64,000 nucleotides of DNA, taken from Thermopolyspora flexuosa (GTDB lineage: Bacteria > Actinomycetota > Actinomycetes > Streptosporangiales > Streptosporangiaceae). The DNA lies in the NCBI RefSeq assembly GCF_006716785.1, contig NZ_VFPQ01000001.1, forward strand, positions 3,472,001 to 3,536,000. The letters are read 5' to 3'. A program made the position numbers and the translations under genes. Below are positions 35,073 to 43,795 of this stretch, one piece after another (the first letter of the stretch is position 1; every line of letters begins with the position of its first letter). Under the pieces are notes generated by a model. It did no database searches. It was not told the DNA's origin and was given only the letters and a program-made list of their open reading frames with translations.

Positions 35073-36113
35073 TCAGAGCTTGGCGGTGCCGGCCTCTTTG
35101 GACAGGTCGCCGATGAGCGGCTTCGTGTCGACGAGGCTCGAGGTGAGGCCGAGGTCCTTGGCCACCTGGGCGACCTTCTCCCATGCCTCGGGGTTGAGGG
35201 CGAGCAGGCCGTTCGCGGCGGTGTACTCGGTGGCGATGTAGGACGCCTGGGTCTTGGACTGGTAGATCTGCTGGTCGAGGTCGAGCCCGGTGGTGAACGC
35301 GTTGTCGACCATGTACCTGGCCCCGGCCTCCGGGTCGCGCAGCAGCACCTCGTACGCCTCGGCGATCGCGCCGATCCACTTGACGAGGACGGCGCGCTTG
35401 GCCGGGTCGTCGTAGATCGCGCGGGTGGTCACGTAGGTGTTGCCCTGCGAGGGGATGCCGAGGTCGCCGAGCGGGAAGACGGTGACCGGCACGCCCGCCA
35501 TCTCGATGGACCGCGGCTCGTTGAACGCGAACGAGGAGAACATGCAGTCCACCTGACCGGCGATGATCATGCTGACGTCCTGGCCGCCGATCGGCACGAT
35601 CTTTATCTGGTCCTTGGTGACGCCGATCGTGGAGAGGATCGCGGGCAGGTAGATGTTCGCCGCCTGCTTCAGGCCGAGGGTCTTGCCCGCCAGGTCGGCG
35701 GGCTTGCTCACCCCGGAGTCCTTGCGGCAGGTCATCGAGGTGGGGGTCTGCTGGTACTCGGTGGCGATCGCGACGAAGTCGGCGCCCTTGTCCGCCGCGG
35801 TGATGGTGCTGAGCGTGTCCATCACCGCGACGTCCACCTGCCCTGCGGCGAGCAGGGTGGACGGCGGGGTGTCGCCGCCCGGCTTGATGGTGACGTCGAG
35901 CCCGGCCTTCTCGTACAGGCCCTCCTTGAGGGCGTAGTAGGGGGCGAAGTGCTCGACGGTGCCGACGTAGTTGAGGCCGATGGTCAGTGAGGCGGACGAC
36001 TCGGCGGATGTGGCGGGCTCCGCCTGCTGGGAGGCGGAGCCGCAGGCGGAGGTGACGAGGGCGAGGGTCGCGGCCACGGCCGCGGACCACAGCGCGGAGG
36101 GGCGTAGGCGCAT
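35073..36113 (-). CDS. ABC importer substrate-binding lipoprotein (NMT1/SsuA type)
   Basis: A 346-residue precursor with a lipobox ending LVTSAC (Cys near residue 24), then an NMT1/THI5-like binding fold: LNYVGTVEHFAPYYALKEGL, LAAGQVDVAVMDT and KPADLAGKTLGLK. Family members bind thiamine precursors, sulfonates, taurine, riboflavin or similar small organic molecules. ATG 36113 has GAGGAG six bases upstream. It lies 10 bp after the formamidase stop. Ligand unknown. Confidence 0.9.
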   Translation of the reverse strand: MRLRPSALWSAAVAATLALVTSACGSASQQAEPATSAESSASLTIGLNYVGTVEHFAPYYALKEGLYEKAGLDVTIKPGGDTPPSTLLAAGQVDVAVMDTLSTITAADKGADFVAIATEYQQTPTSMTCRKDSGVSKPADLAGKTLGLKQAANIYLPAILSTIGVTKDQIKIVPIGGQDVSMIIAGQVDCMFSSFAFNEPRSIEMAGVPVTVFPLGDLGIPSQGNTYVTTRAIYDDPAKRAVLVKWIGAIAEAYEVLLRDPEAGARYMVDNAFTTGLDLDQQIYQSKTQASYIATEYTAANGLLALNPEAWEKVAQVAKDLGLTSSLVDTKPLIGDLSKEAGTAKL

Positions 36114-36123
36114 CACAGACTCC

Positions 36124-37332
36124 TCACAGGGCTTTCGGCGGGGGGAAGGGGCGGACGGGCGCCGGCGTGGCCGGCGTGCCGGAGTCGAGCAGGGCGGCGA
36201 GGTCGGCCTTGCGGATCCGGCCGTGCACGCCCTTGACCTGGTCCACCACCTGGGAGACCGCGAAGTCCGCCGCCACGCTGAGGTAGGCGTAGGCGGTGGC
36301 GCGGTCCAGCGGGTACCGGCTGGTCAGCAGGTCGAGGCCGTTGCGGACGCAGGCCGTCATCGCCCGGTCGAGGTCCTCGTCGAGGCCCACCGGGATGAGC
36401 AGGTCGTCGGTCTCCCCGTAGAGCACGCCCATGTGCTCGGCGGCCCCGGCGGGGACGAGGTCGAAGCGCAGGGTGGCCCGCAGCGGGGCCTCGAACGCGG
36501 TGAGCGCCACCTCGCCGTCGCCCTGCGCGTAGTGCGGGTCCCCGACGTACACCAGCGCGTCGGGCACCTGCACCGGCAGGAACAGCGTCGAGCCTGCGGT
36601 GAGCAGGCTGATGTCGAGGTTGCCGCCGTGCCACCCGGGCGGGATCGAGCTGGGGCGGCCCCTGCCGGCCCGGACGACGCCGATGACGCCGAGGAAGAAG
36701 CCGAGGGGGAACCGGATCGTGCCGGCCGGGGTACCGATGCACCCGACCGGGCCGTCCGGGCCGTCGCCCGCGGTGCACAGCACGAAGGTGGATCCCGGCC
36801 CTTCGGGCATCTCCCCCGGCAGGGCGCCGCGGCCGTGCCGGCTGGAGACGAACCCGTAGGGCAGCCGGGGGCGCAGGTCCTCGATGCGTACGGCGAGCAT
36901 GTCGCCGGGCCGTGCCCCGGTCACCGCGATCGGGCCGAGCACCACGTGCGGCCCGTCCCCCGCCCGGTGCGGCACGGTGCGCGCCACGTCGATCGCGTCC
37001 CGCAGCACCAGGTCGGCGCCGATGCCGTAACGGGCCATGAACGCGACCGGGTCCCGCCCCTGGTCCTCCAGGATGCCCTCGTGGCTCACCGTGTCGATCA
37101 CCACCGGCTCGCCGGGGGCGACGCGCAGCACCGGCGGGTCCTCGGGGCCGGGCAGCCGGCCCCAGAGCACCGAGCCGGGGGTCGCGCTGAGGTAGGCGGT
37201 ACCGGGTGGGACGCCGTCCCCGGCCTGCAGCACCGCGAACGGGCGGAGGTCGGCCGCCGGGGAAGCGGGCGGCCGCCGCTCGCGCCCGGGGTGCGCGGGC
37301 GGATCGGCGTGGATCACGCTGTCGAGAGTCAC
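36124..37332 (-). CDS. Acetamidase/formamidase family protein
   Basis: A 402-residue FmdA/AmdA-type amidase. These enzymes split formamide or acetamide into ammonia and the acid. Typical parts are GEPVVIDTVSHEG, LGPIAVTGARPGDMLAVRI, IGVVRAGRG and DPHYAQGDGEVALTAFEA. The length fits the family. GTG 37332 is the first good start, but has no strong ribosome site. It opens the seven-gene operon and so likely handles the last step of the pathway, releasing ammonia and formate. Confidence 0.9.
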   Translation of the reverse strand: MTLDSVIHADPPAHPGRERRPPASPAADLRPFAVLQAGDGVPPGTAYLSATPGSVLWGRLPGPEDPPVLRVAPGEPVVIDTVSHEGILEDQGRDPVAFMARYGIGADLVLRDAIDVARTVPHRAGDGPHVVLGPIAVTGARPGDMLAVRIEDLRPRLPYGFVSSRHGRGALPGEMPEGPGSTFVLCTAGDGPDGPVGCIGTPAGTIRFPLGFFLGVIGVVRAGRGRPSSIPPGWHGGNLDISLLTAGSTLFLPVQVPDALVYVGDPHYAQGDGEVALTAFEAPLRATLRFDLVPAGAAEHMGVLYGETDDLLIPVGLDEDLDRAMTACVRNGLDLLTSRYPLDRATAYAYLSVAADFAVSQVVDQVKGVHGRIRKADLAALLDSGTPATPAPVRPFPPPKAL

Positions 37333-37368
37333 GGTCCGAGCATCGCCGCGGCCCCTGGCCACGGGCAC

Positions 37369-37383
37369 TGTCCCGGGCGGACA
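37369..37383. promoter_or_regulatory. Small inverted repeat before the formamidase operon
   Basis: TGTCC and GGACA flank a 5-bp centre, 37 bp upstream of the first gene of the operon. It could be an operator for the PucR-type protein encoded next to it. The arms are short, so chance is possible. Confidence 0.3.
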
Positions 37384-37499
37384 ACGATCCCGCCGCGGTC
37401 TCGTCCCCGAGCGGTCCCGGCCGTACGGGCGGGAGCGGGCGGCGGAGGTGCCGCGCCGGGCGGTCACGGGGACGCCCGCGAGGCCGGTACGGCCGCGCA

Positions 37500-39635
37500 T
37501 CACCGGGCGCCGGGGCCGTCGGGGCCGTGCGTGGCGGGCGGCAGGCCCGCCACGGCCTCGTCCGCGAGGAGGCTCGGCCGCTCGGGCTCGAGCAGGCGCA
37601 GCGCGTACAGCGCCAGGTACATCTGGAAGCGGCCGCTCGGTGAGGAGAACCGGCCGCCGGTGAGCGCGTCGATCCGGGCCAGCCGGTACTTGAGCGTGTT
37701 GACGTGCACGAACAGCGCGTCGGCCACGGCGCGCAGGCCGCCGCGCAGGCAGTGGTACGCCTCCAGGGTGCGCACCAGCTCGCCGCCGGTGGCCGCGTCG
37801 TGGTCGAGCAGCGGGCCGAGCTGCTCGGTGACGAACGCGCGCCAGGCGGTCTCGTCGAGCTCGAGCAGCAGGCCGTACACGCCGAGGCGGCCGACGTCCA
37901 CCGGGCCCGGGTGGCCGAGCCGCCGCCCCAGGTCGGAGGCGAGCTCGGCCCGCCGTACCGCGGCGCGGAAGCCGTCCGGCCAGACGACCGGGGTGCCGCA
38001 GCCGACGCCGACCGCCCTGCCGCGCAGCACGGCGGCGAGGTGGCGCGCGGCGGCCCGCGCGCGGGCCTCGACGTCGCCGACGGCCTCGTCGACGAGGGCG
38101 AGGATGCCGTGCGGGCGCTGGAAGAGCACCACCTGCGGCGGCTCGCCGAGCGCGCGGCGCACGATCTCGGCCCGGCTGCGGGCGGCGAGCGCGCCGTCCT
38201 CGCCCTCCCCCGCGTAGCCGAACCACACCGGCCGGTACGGCCGGGCGAGGTTGAGGCCCACCAGGCTCGCCCGGGGCAGCGCCTCGCGCGGGTCGGCGTC
38301 GTCGGACAGCAGCAGGTCGAGCACGTCGCCGCGGAGCCGGGACTCCACCTCGAAGGCGGCCTTCCACTTGGCGAGCTCGAGCGCGACCACGTGCGCGATG
38401 ACCGCGAGGTCGTCCTCGGGCGGCGGGGCGGGGCCGACGAGCAGGCGGCCCGGCGGCGACTCGGCCGGGTGCAGCGGCAGCTCGGCCGAGACCTCGCCGT
38501 CGACCGTGCCGGCGAGCGGGGTGCCGAAGCAGTCGACGACGCCGAACCAGGTGCCGCAGGCGGCGCTCGCCTCGGCGACGAGCGCCTCCAGGCCGCGGTC
38601 GTCGAGCACGACCGCGACGAGCCGGTCGTAGAGGCCGGGCTCGCCGGTGGAGCGTTCCGGCTCGGGGGCCGCGGCGGGCGCGGCGGCGGGGTCGGGCAGC
38701 CGTTCCAGGGCGAGGCCGAGCTGCTCGGCGACGCTTTCCAGGTAGTGCCGGACCGCCGGGTCCCGCCAGCTCCCCGCGCCCTTGGCGGAGCGCAGGGCGA
38801 GCAGGCCGTGCCGGTCGCCGTCGCGGCCGAGCGGCAGCACGAGCACCGCGTCCTCGGCGGCGGGCGGGCCGCCGTGCAGCGCGGCGGCGAGGTCCGGGTG
38901 CACGTCGCTGCCGCCGTCGGGGGCGATGAGCACCGGCTCGGCGTCATGCCGCCCGGGGGACAGCGCGATCGCGGTGTCGGCCTCGGGCAGCACGACGGCG
39001 AGCTCGGCGAGCACCCGTACGCACACCTCGGTGCGGCCGCCGGAGGCGGCGACCATGCCGCTGAGCGTGGACAGCAGGGTGGGGCCGCGCAGCCGCAGGG
39101 CGAGATGGCCGTCGCGGCCGGTGCGGGCGAGGTGCCGGGCGACCTCGTCGGCCAGGCGGCACAGCAGGTCACGGTCGGCCGGGCCGTACTCGCGGGGGGC
39201 GACGGTCTGCACGTTGAGCACGCCGAGCAGCTCGCCGCGGTGGCTCACCGGCACCGCGAGGATGGACCGGTAGCGGCTCTGGTCGAACCCGGGGATGATC
39301 TTGAACTGGGGGTCGCGCCCGACGTCGGCGGCGGCCACCGGGGAGCGGCGCAGGGCCGCCTCGCCGCTGATCCCCTCCCCCAGCGCGAGGGTGACGAAGC
39401 CGATCGCCGACCGGGCGAGCCCGTGCGTCGCGGCGAGCACGAGGCGTTCCCGGTCGGGATCGTAGGCGTACAGGGTGGCGACCTCGGTGCCCATGCGGCG
39501 GGCGACCCGGGTGACGACGGCCTGGAGGGCCTCGTCGGCCTCGAGGCCGTCGATCTCGTGCAGGGCCAGCATGCCCCGCGTGCGGGCGGGCCGTCGCCGC
39601 CGGCGCGAGCGACGTCCTGCGGTCATCTCCACCAT
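37500..39635 (-). CDS. GAF-domain PucR/CdaR-type regulator
   Basis: A 711-residue regulator. Residues 25-175 form a GAF sensor domain (ALGEGISGEAALRRSPVAAADV). A second GAF-like region covers about 190-310. The end carries a PucR-type helix-turn-helix (LVRTLEAYHCLRGGLRAVAD, then HVNTLKYRLARIDALTG). PucR-like proteins control purine and other nitrogen-source genes. It lies 167 bp upstream of the formamidase operon on the same strand and is its most likely regulator. No transmembrane segment is seen. Confidence 0.87.
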   Translation of the reverse strand: MVEMTAGRRSRRRRRPARTRGMLALHEIDGLEADEALQAVVTRVARRMGTEVATLYAYDPDRERLVLAATHGLARSAIGFVTLALGEGISGEAALRRSPVAAADVGRDPQFKIIPGFDQSRYRSILAVPVSHRGELLGVLNVQTVAPREYGPADRDLLCRLADEVARHLARTGRDGHLALRLRGPTLLSTLSGMVAASGGRTEVCVRVLAELAVVLPEADTAIALSPGRHDAEPVLIAPDGGSDVHPDLAAALHGGPPAAEDAVLVLPLGRDGDRHGLLALRSAKGAGSWRDPAVRHYLESVAEQLGLALERLPDPAAAPAAAPEPERSTGEPGLYDRLVAVVLDDRGLEALVAEASAACGTWFGVVDCFGTPLAGTVDGEVSAELPLHPAESPPGRLLVGPAPPPEDDLAVIAHVVALELAKWKAAFEVESRLRGDVLDLLLSDDADPREALPRASLVGLNLARPYRPVWFGYAGEGEDGALAARSRAEIVRRALGEPPQVVLFQRPHGILALVDEAVGDVEARARAAARHLAAVLRGRAVGVGCGTPVVWPDGFRAAVRRAELASDLGRRLGHPGPVDVGRLGVYGLLLELDETAWRAFVTEQLGPLLDHDAATGGELVRTLEAYHCLRGGLRAVADALFVHVNTLKYRLARIDALTGGRFSSPSGRFQMYLALYALRLLEPERPSLLADEAVAGLPPATHGPDGPGAR

Positions 39636-39718
39636 GGCCGGAAACTACGCAGGGCGTATTGCCCGCATATTTCCGCGGTGTTATCGCTCGCTTTAATGAC
39701 GATTCAGGGCAAACCGGA

Positions 39719-39964
39719 TCAGTTGAGCAGCTTGAAGGCGGCCTCGAGCAGCTCGCCGACCTCCGGGAAGCGGCCCTCCTCGGCCTTGGAGAACAGGGTG
39801 GTGTCCCCGAGCGCCACGTCGTAGACGCCCCCGGTGCCGGGGACGAGGGTGAGCCCGGAGACCGACTCGGCGAGCGGCCGGAGCAGCTCGCCCGCCTGCC
39901 AGAGCGCCCGCGGCAGGTAGTCGCACGGGACGCAGTACGTGATGGTGATCATCGGCTTGTCCAT
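39719..39964 (-). CDS. SelT/SelW/SelH-family protein
   Basis: An 81-residue thioredoxin-like protein of the Rdx family. A CVPC redox motif sits near the N-terminus (ITYCVPCDYLPRAL), and GVYDVALGDTTLFSKAEEGRFP is the family's conserved second half. Cysteine replaces the selenocysteine of animal homologues. Function in bacteria is unknown; a redox role is expected. Confidence 0.9.
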   Translation of the reverse strand: MDKPMITITYCVPCDYLPRALWQAGELLRPLAESVSGLTLVPGTGGVYDVALGDTTLFSKAEEGRFPEVGELLEAAFKLLN

Positions 39965-40008
39965 GCGCCGACGGTACGGCCCGGCGTGCCGTGGGCGGTA
40001 TGTCCCGG

Positions 40009-40040
40009 CGGGCCAACGCGGTGCGGACGTCGTTGGCCCG
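40009..40040. promoter_or_regulatory. Inverted repeat before the GntR gene
   Basis: Perfect 10-bp arms CGGGCCAACG and CGTTGGCCCG with a 12-bp centre, 20 bp before the GntR start and 45 bp from the divergent SelW-type gene. It could be the regulator's own operator; the long GC-rich arms could also form a hairpin. Confidence 0.55.
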
Positions 40041-40059
40041 CCTGGTTAGGGTGAGTGCC

Positions 40060-40797
40060 ATGGTCGAGCGGAGTCGGGACGCCGGGCGCGGGGCGCGGAA
40101 CCTCACCGACCGGCTGGAGGAGGTGCTGGCCGAAGCGGCCAGGGAGGGGCGGCCGATGCCCGGCGAGCCCGCCCTGACGAGCTTCCTGTCGGCGAGCCGG
40201 CCCGCCGTACGGGAGGCGCTGATCCGGCTGGAGGAGCGCGGCTACCTGCTCCGGCGGCAGGGGGCGAACACCGTGGTGAACCGGCCCGCACTGGAGATCC
40301 CGGCCCGGTTCGACGAGCAGCTGGAGCAGGCCGAGCTGATCGCGGCGATGGGGCACACGCCCCGGGTCGAGGTGGTCGCGCACGAGCGGCGCGAGGTCAC
40401 CCCGGACGAGGCCGACGCCTACCGGGTGCCCGCCGGGTCGGCGGCGCTCACCACGACGAAGGTCTGGTACGCCGACGAGGTCCCGGTGATGCTCGCGACC
40501 GACACCGTGCCGCTGCCGCGCGGGGCCGCCCCGCCGGAGGGCCTCGACCCGGCGATGTCGCTGTTCGACCTGGTCGAGCTGGTGCGCGGCGAGCGGGTCG
40601 AGTGGGAGATCGCCTGGCCCGGCGCGGACGCGCTCGACGAGGAACGCGCCCGGCTGCTGCGCCGTCCCGTGGGCGAGCCCGCGCTCACGTTGCGGCTGAC
40701 CGGCGTCGCCCGGGACGGCTCGACCGCGTACTGGGCGGCCGAGGCGCACGTGCGCGACGCGTTCCGCTACGCCATGGTCCGCTCGGTCCGCCGGTGA
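40060..40797 (+). CDS. GntR-family regulator with UTRA domain
   Basis: A 245-residue HutC-type regulator. The N-terminal winged helix (PGEPALTSFLSASRPAVREALIRLEERG) is followed by a UTRA ligand domain (residues 90-240). ATG 40060 has AGGGTGAG upstream; the longer frame to 39991 runs into the operator region. It converges with the amidase gene, 61 bp between the stops. Nearby nitrogen genes are possible targets. Confidence 0.87.
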   Translation: MVERSRDAGRGARNLTDRLEEVLAEAAREGRPMPGEPALTSFLSASRPAVREALIRLEERGYLLRRQGANTVVNRPALEIPARFDEQLEQAELIAAMGHTPRVEVVAHERREVTPDEADAYRVPAGSAALTTTKVWYADEVPVMLATDTVPLPRGAAPPEGLDPAMSLFDLVELVRGERVEWEIAWPGADALDEERARLLRRPVGEPALTLRLTGVARDGSTAYWAAEAHVRDAFRYAMVRSVRR

Positions 40798-40858
40798 CCC
40801 GCGGCCGCCGGGTGGCGGCTCCGCCCCGGAGCGCCCGCCGTACCCTGCCGGGACCTCG

Positions 40859-42430
40859 TCACCCGGGCAGCAGGGACACGTGGGCCAGCTCCACCTTCCA
40901 GCCGTCGGGGTGGCGCTTCCACGTCTGGGTCTGCCTGCCCCGCCGTCCCGATCCGGCCCGGACGAACTCGGTGGAGGCGATGCCCGCGCCCGGGGCGATG
41001 ATCCGCACGTCGTACCGGACCAGCTCGCGTTCCAGGTCGGTGGCCGGGCGGGCGCGGCGGAACGCGGCGATCTCGTCCGCGCCGTACGCGGCGTCGGCCG
41101 GGCCGAACCGGATGGTGTCCGGGCCCGGCGCGAACAGCTCGATGAGCGTCGGCACGTCGTTGCTGACGAGCGCCTCCTCGTACCGGTAGAAGGCGGCGAC
41201 CAGCTCCTCTCGGGCGGGGTCGGGCGGCTGCGGCAGCCACTCGGCGGGCAGCGCCTCGGCGAGATCGAGCAGCAGGCGGTCCGCGCCGCGCGGGCCGAGC
41301 ACGGACACGCCGAGCGCGGCGCCCTCGGCCTCGGCGAGCGGCAGGCCGACGACCGGGGCGCCGGACAGGCCGCCGAGGCTGGTCAGGCGCAGGGTGGCGG
41401 TGCGCACCCGCTCGTTCGCCGCGGCCGCCTCGGGGTCGCCGGCGAGCAGCGGCTCGCGCAGCGGCGCGGGCCCGGACGCGCTCGGCAGCACGACCAGCGT
41501 GCCCTCGCCGAGCAGCCGGTCCAGCTCCGCGGACAGCTCGGCGCGCCGCCGCCGGGCCGCCTCGACCGCGGCCGCGTCGCCGTGCGCCCCGGCGCGGAAC
41601 CGGGCCTCGACCTCGGGGGCGAGCGCGCCCGGGTGGGCCTCGATCCACGCGCCGCGCTCCGCCCACGCCTCGGCGCACTGGATGGTGCGGAACACGGTCA
41701 GCCACTCGTCCAGCGAGGTGCCGAGCGCGGTACGGCGCAGCGGCAGCGACCAGGCCTCGGCGAGCCTGCCCGCCCAGTGGGTGACCGCCGCGGCGACCTC
41801 GCCGGTGACCTCGGCCAGCGTCTCCTCGAGCACCACGACCCGGGCAGGGGCCGGCGTGCCGTCCGCGGGCGGCAGCAGCACCCGGCCGACCTCGGCCGCG
41901 GTGCGCACGTCGGCGGCGAGCCAGCCCACGGTGTCGAAGGACGGCGCGAGCCGGAGCACGCCGTCGAGCGGCAGCGCCCCGTGGGTGGGGCGGACGCCGA
42001 CCAGGCCGCAGTAGGACGCGGGCACCCGGATCGAGCCGCCGGTGTCGGTGCCGAGCGCGAACGGCACGAGCCCGGCGGCCACGGCCGCCGCCGACCCGCT
42101 GGAGGAGCCGCCGGTCACCCGGTCGGGGTGGCGCGGGTTGACCGGGGCCGGGTAGTGCCGGTTGACCCCGGTGAGGCTGAACGCGAGCTCGTCGGTCTGG
42201 GTGATGCCGACGCAGGACGCGCCCGCCTCCAGCAGCGCGGCCACCACGGGGGCGTCCTGCTCGGCGGGCTTGCGCTCGGCGAGCAGCTCCGGGTTGCCGC
42301 CGCCGATGGTCTGACCGGCCACGTCGATGAGGTCCTTGACGGCGAACACGCGCCCGGCGAGCGGGCCGCCTGCCGTACCCGGGCGGAGGATGCGGGGGCC
42401 CACCCGCAGCGCGTTCCACTGGTCGCCCAT
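40859..42430 (-). CDS. Amidase fused to an NTF2-like (AtzH/HpxY-type) domain
   Basis: The 523-residue product begins as an amidase-signature hydrolase: the catalytic lysine lies in FAVKDLIDVAGQ, and the Ser-cisSer motif is in GGSSSGSAAAVAAGL with GTDTGGSIRVPAS. After about residue 395 comes a second domain (EELVAAFYRYEEALVSNDV, then YGADEIAAFRRAR and WKRHPDGWKVELAHVSLLPG). This matches the DUF3225/AtzH/HpxY group of NTF2-like proteins. In cyanuric acid and oxalurate pathways these two proteins act on neighbouring ureide steps. Here they are one chain, next to allA. The substrate is probably a ureide or carbamate. Confidence 0.87.
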   Translation of the reverse strand: MGDQWNALRVGPRILRPGTAGGPLAGRVFAVKDLIDVAGQTIGGGNPELLAERKPAEQDAPVVAALLEAGASCVGITQTDELAFSLTGVNRHYPAPVNPRHPDRVTGGSSSGSAAAVAAGLVPFALGTDTGGSIRVPASYCGLVGVRPTHGALPLDGVLRLAPSFDTVGWLAADVRTAAEVGRVLLPPADGTPAPARVVVLEETLAEVTGEVAAAVTHWAGRLAEAWSLPLRRTALGTSLDEWLTVFRTIQCAEAWAERGAWIEAHPGALAPEVEARFRAGAHGDAAAVEAARRRRAELSAELDRLLGEGTLVVLPSASGPAPLREPLLAGDPEAAAANERVRTATLRLTSLGGLSGAPVVGLPLAEAEGAALGVSVLGPRGADRLLLDLAEALPAEWLPQPPDPAREELVAAFYRYEEALVSNDVPTLIELFAPGPDTIRFGPADAAYGADEIAAFRRARPATDLERELVRYDVRIIAPGAGIASTEFVRAGSGRRGRQTQTWKRHPDGWKVELAHVSLLPG

Positions 42431-42474
42431 ACCAGACCTCCTTCGGTTGTTTTGTCCCCAACAGTCCTATCACG

Positions 42475-42489
42475 ACTTGTCAGACAAGT
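42475..42489. promoter_or_regulatory. GntR-type operator between the amidase and allA
   Basis: ACTTGTC and GACAAGT form a perfect 7-1-7 palindrome. The core TTGTC-N-GACAA is typical of FadR-like GntR operators. It lies between the two divergent genes (starts at 42430 and 42538) and could control both. The nearby GntR protein is of the UTRA rather than the FadR type, so the regulator may lie elsewhere. Confidence 0.7.
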
Positions 42490-42537
42490 GCTACCGTCGG
42501 AGGCGTCTCACGCCACTCACCCCGCCCAGGAGGTCTC

Positions 42538-43056
42538 ATGACGACCCTCACCACCCACCGGATCACCGCCCGGCCCCTGACCGACGAGGCGTTCGCGCCG
42601 TTCGGCGCCGTGCTGCGCGCGACGCCGGACGGCGCGCCGTTCAGCGAGCGGGAGGCGCTGCTCGATTTGTCCCGCGGCACCCCCCGCTTCTACGTGATGG
42701 ACCTGGTCGACAAGCCGCCGGCCTTCACCGGCATCACCCGGCACCGCGCGGTCACCCAGACGCTCGCCGCCGTGGGCGGCAAGCCCTGGCTGCTCGCGGT
42801 CGCGCCGCCGTACGACGTCGACGTGCCCGACGCGACCCCGCGCCTCGAGGACATCGTGGCCTTCCAGATCCCCGGGGACGTGGCGGTGCTGCTGCACCGC
42901 GGCACCTGGCACTCCGGGCCGTTCTTCACCGGCGAGCGGATGTCGTTCTTCAACCTCGAGCTCGCCGACACCAACCAGGTCGACCACCACACCTACCGGC
43001 TCGACCGCGACCTCGGCATCCGGTGCGAGGTGGTCGTGCCGGACTCCGAGGCATAG
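42538..43056 (+). CDS. allA: Ureidoglycolate lyase
   Basis: A 172-residue cupin-like AllA-family protein. It splits ureidoglycolate into glyoxylate and urea, the last step of purine breakdown. Matching parts are RPLTDEAFAPFGAVL, FTGITRHRAVTQTLAAVGG, the glycine/His stretch VAVLLHRGTWHSGPFF and SFFNLELADTNQVDH. The AGGAGG ribosome site lies five bases before the ATG. Urea released here could be used by the urease at the right end of the window. Confidence 0.88.
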   Translation: MTTLTTHRITARPLTDEAFAPFGAVLRATPDGAPFSEREALLDLSRGTPRFYVMDLVDKPPAFTGITRHRAVTQTLAAVGGKPWLLAVAPPYDVDVPDATPRLEDIVAFQIPGDVAVLLHRGTWHSGPFFTGERMSFFNLELADTNQVDHHTYRLDRDLGIRCEVVVPDSEA

Positions 43057-43152
43057 CCCTCGGCCCGCCGCCCACCCGCTCGTCCCGCGCAACCGGTACG
43101 GCGGGCGAGGACGCCGAGCCGTACCGGACATGGACGGCCCGGCCCCGTCCGG

Positions 43153-43794
43153 TCAGGCGGCGGCCGTCTGCCGGAGGACCCAGGAGAGTGCGCGTTCGGC
43201 GCGCTCCCGGGGCGCGGTCTTCGCCGAGCCCGCCTCGTACGGCGGGGCGGGGTCGTACTCGATGGCGAGCTGGACCGTCTTGGCGGTCTCCTCGTCGGTC
43301 ATCTCGGCGAGCAGCCACAACGCCATGTCGACGCCCGCGGAGACCCCGGCCGCGGTGACGATCTTGCCGTCGACGACGACACGCTCCTCGACCGGCACGG
43401 CCCCGAACGCGGCGAGCTGTCCGGTGAACCCCCAGTGGGTCGTGGCACGTCTGCCCCGCAGCAGCCCGGCCGCGCCGAGCAGGAACGATCCACTGCACAC
43501 CGACGTCGTCCACCGGGTGGTGGCGTCGGCCCGGGCGATCCAGTCGAGCAGGCGGCGGTCGGACAGCGCGGGCACGGTGCCGGTGCCGCCGGGCACGACG
43601 ATGACGTCGTAGCCTGGCGGCTCGTCGAAGGACGCGGTGGCGGTCAGCGCCAGCGTCCCCTGCTCGTCGCGGACCGGGCCGGGCTCGGCCGCGACGAAGG
43701 TGACGGCGACGCCGGGGGCGGCGGCGAGCACGGTGTACGGCCCGACGGCGTCGAGCGCGGTGAACCCCGGATACAGCGGGATCGCGACCCTCAT
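43153..43794 (-). CDS. DJ-1/PfpI-family protein (isonitrile hydratase-like)
   Basis: A 213-residue DJ-1 superfamily protein with the nucleophile elbow VCSGSFLLGAAGLL and LYPGFTALDAVGPY at the start. The latter holds the aspartate seen in isocyanide hydratase. It lies one base after the GlxA-type gene and is in the same operon. Hydratase of an isonitrile or similar is a guess from family. Confidence 0.85.
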   Translation of the reverse strand: MRVAIPLYPGFTALDAVGPYTVLAAAPGVAVTFVAAEPGPVRDEQGTLALTATASFDEPPGYDVIVVPGGTGTVPALSDRRLLDWIARADATTRWTTSVCSGSFLLGAAGLLRGRRATTHWGFTGQLAAFGAVPVEERVVVDGKIVTAAGVSAGVDMALWLLAEMTDEETAKTVQLAIEYDPAPPYEAGSAKTAPRERAERALSWVLRQTAAA

Positions 43795-43795
43795 C

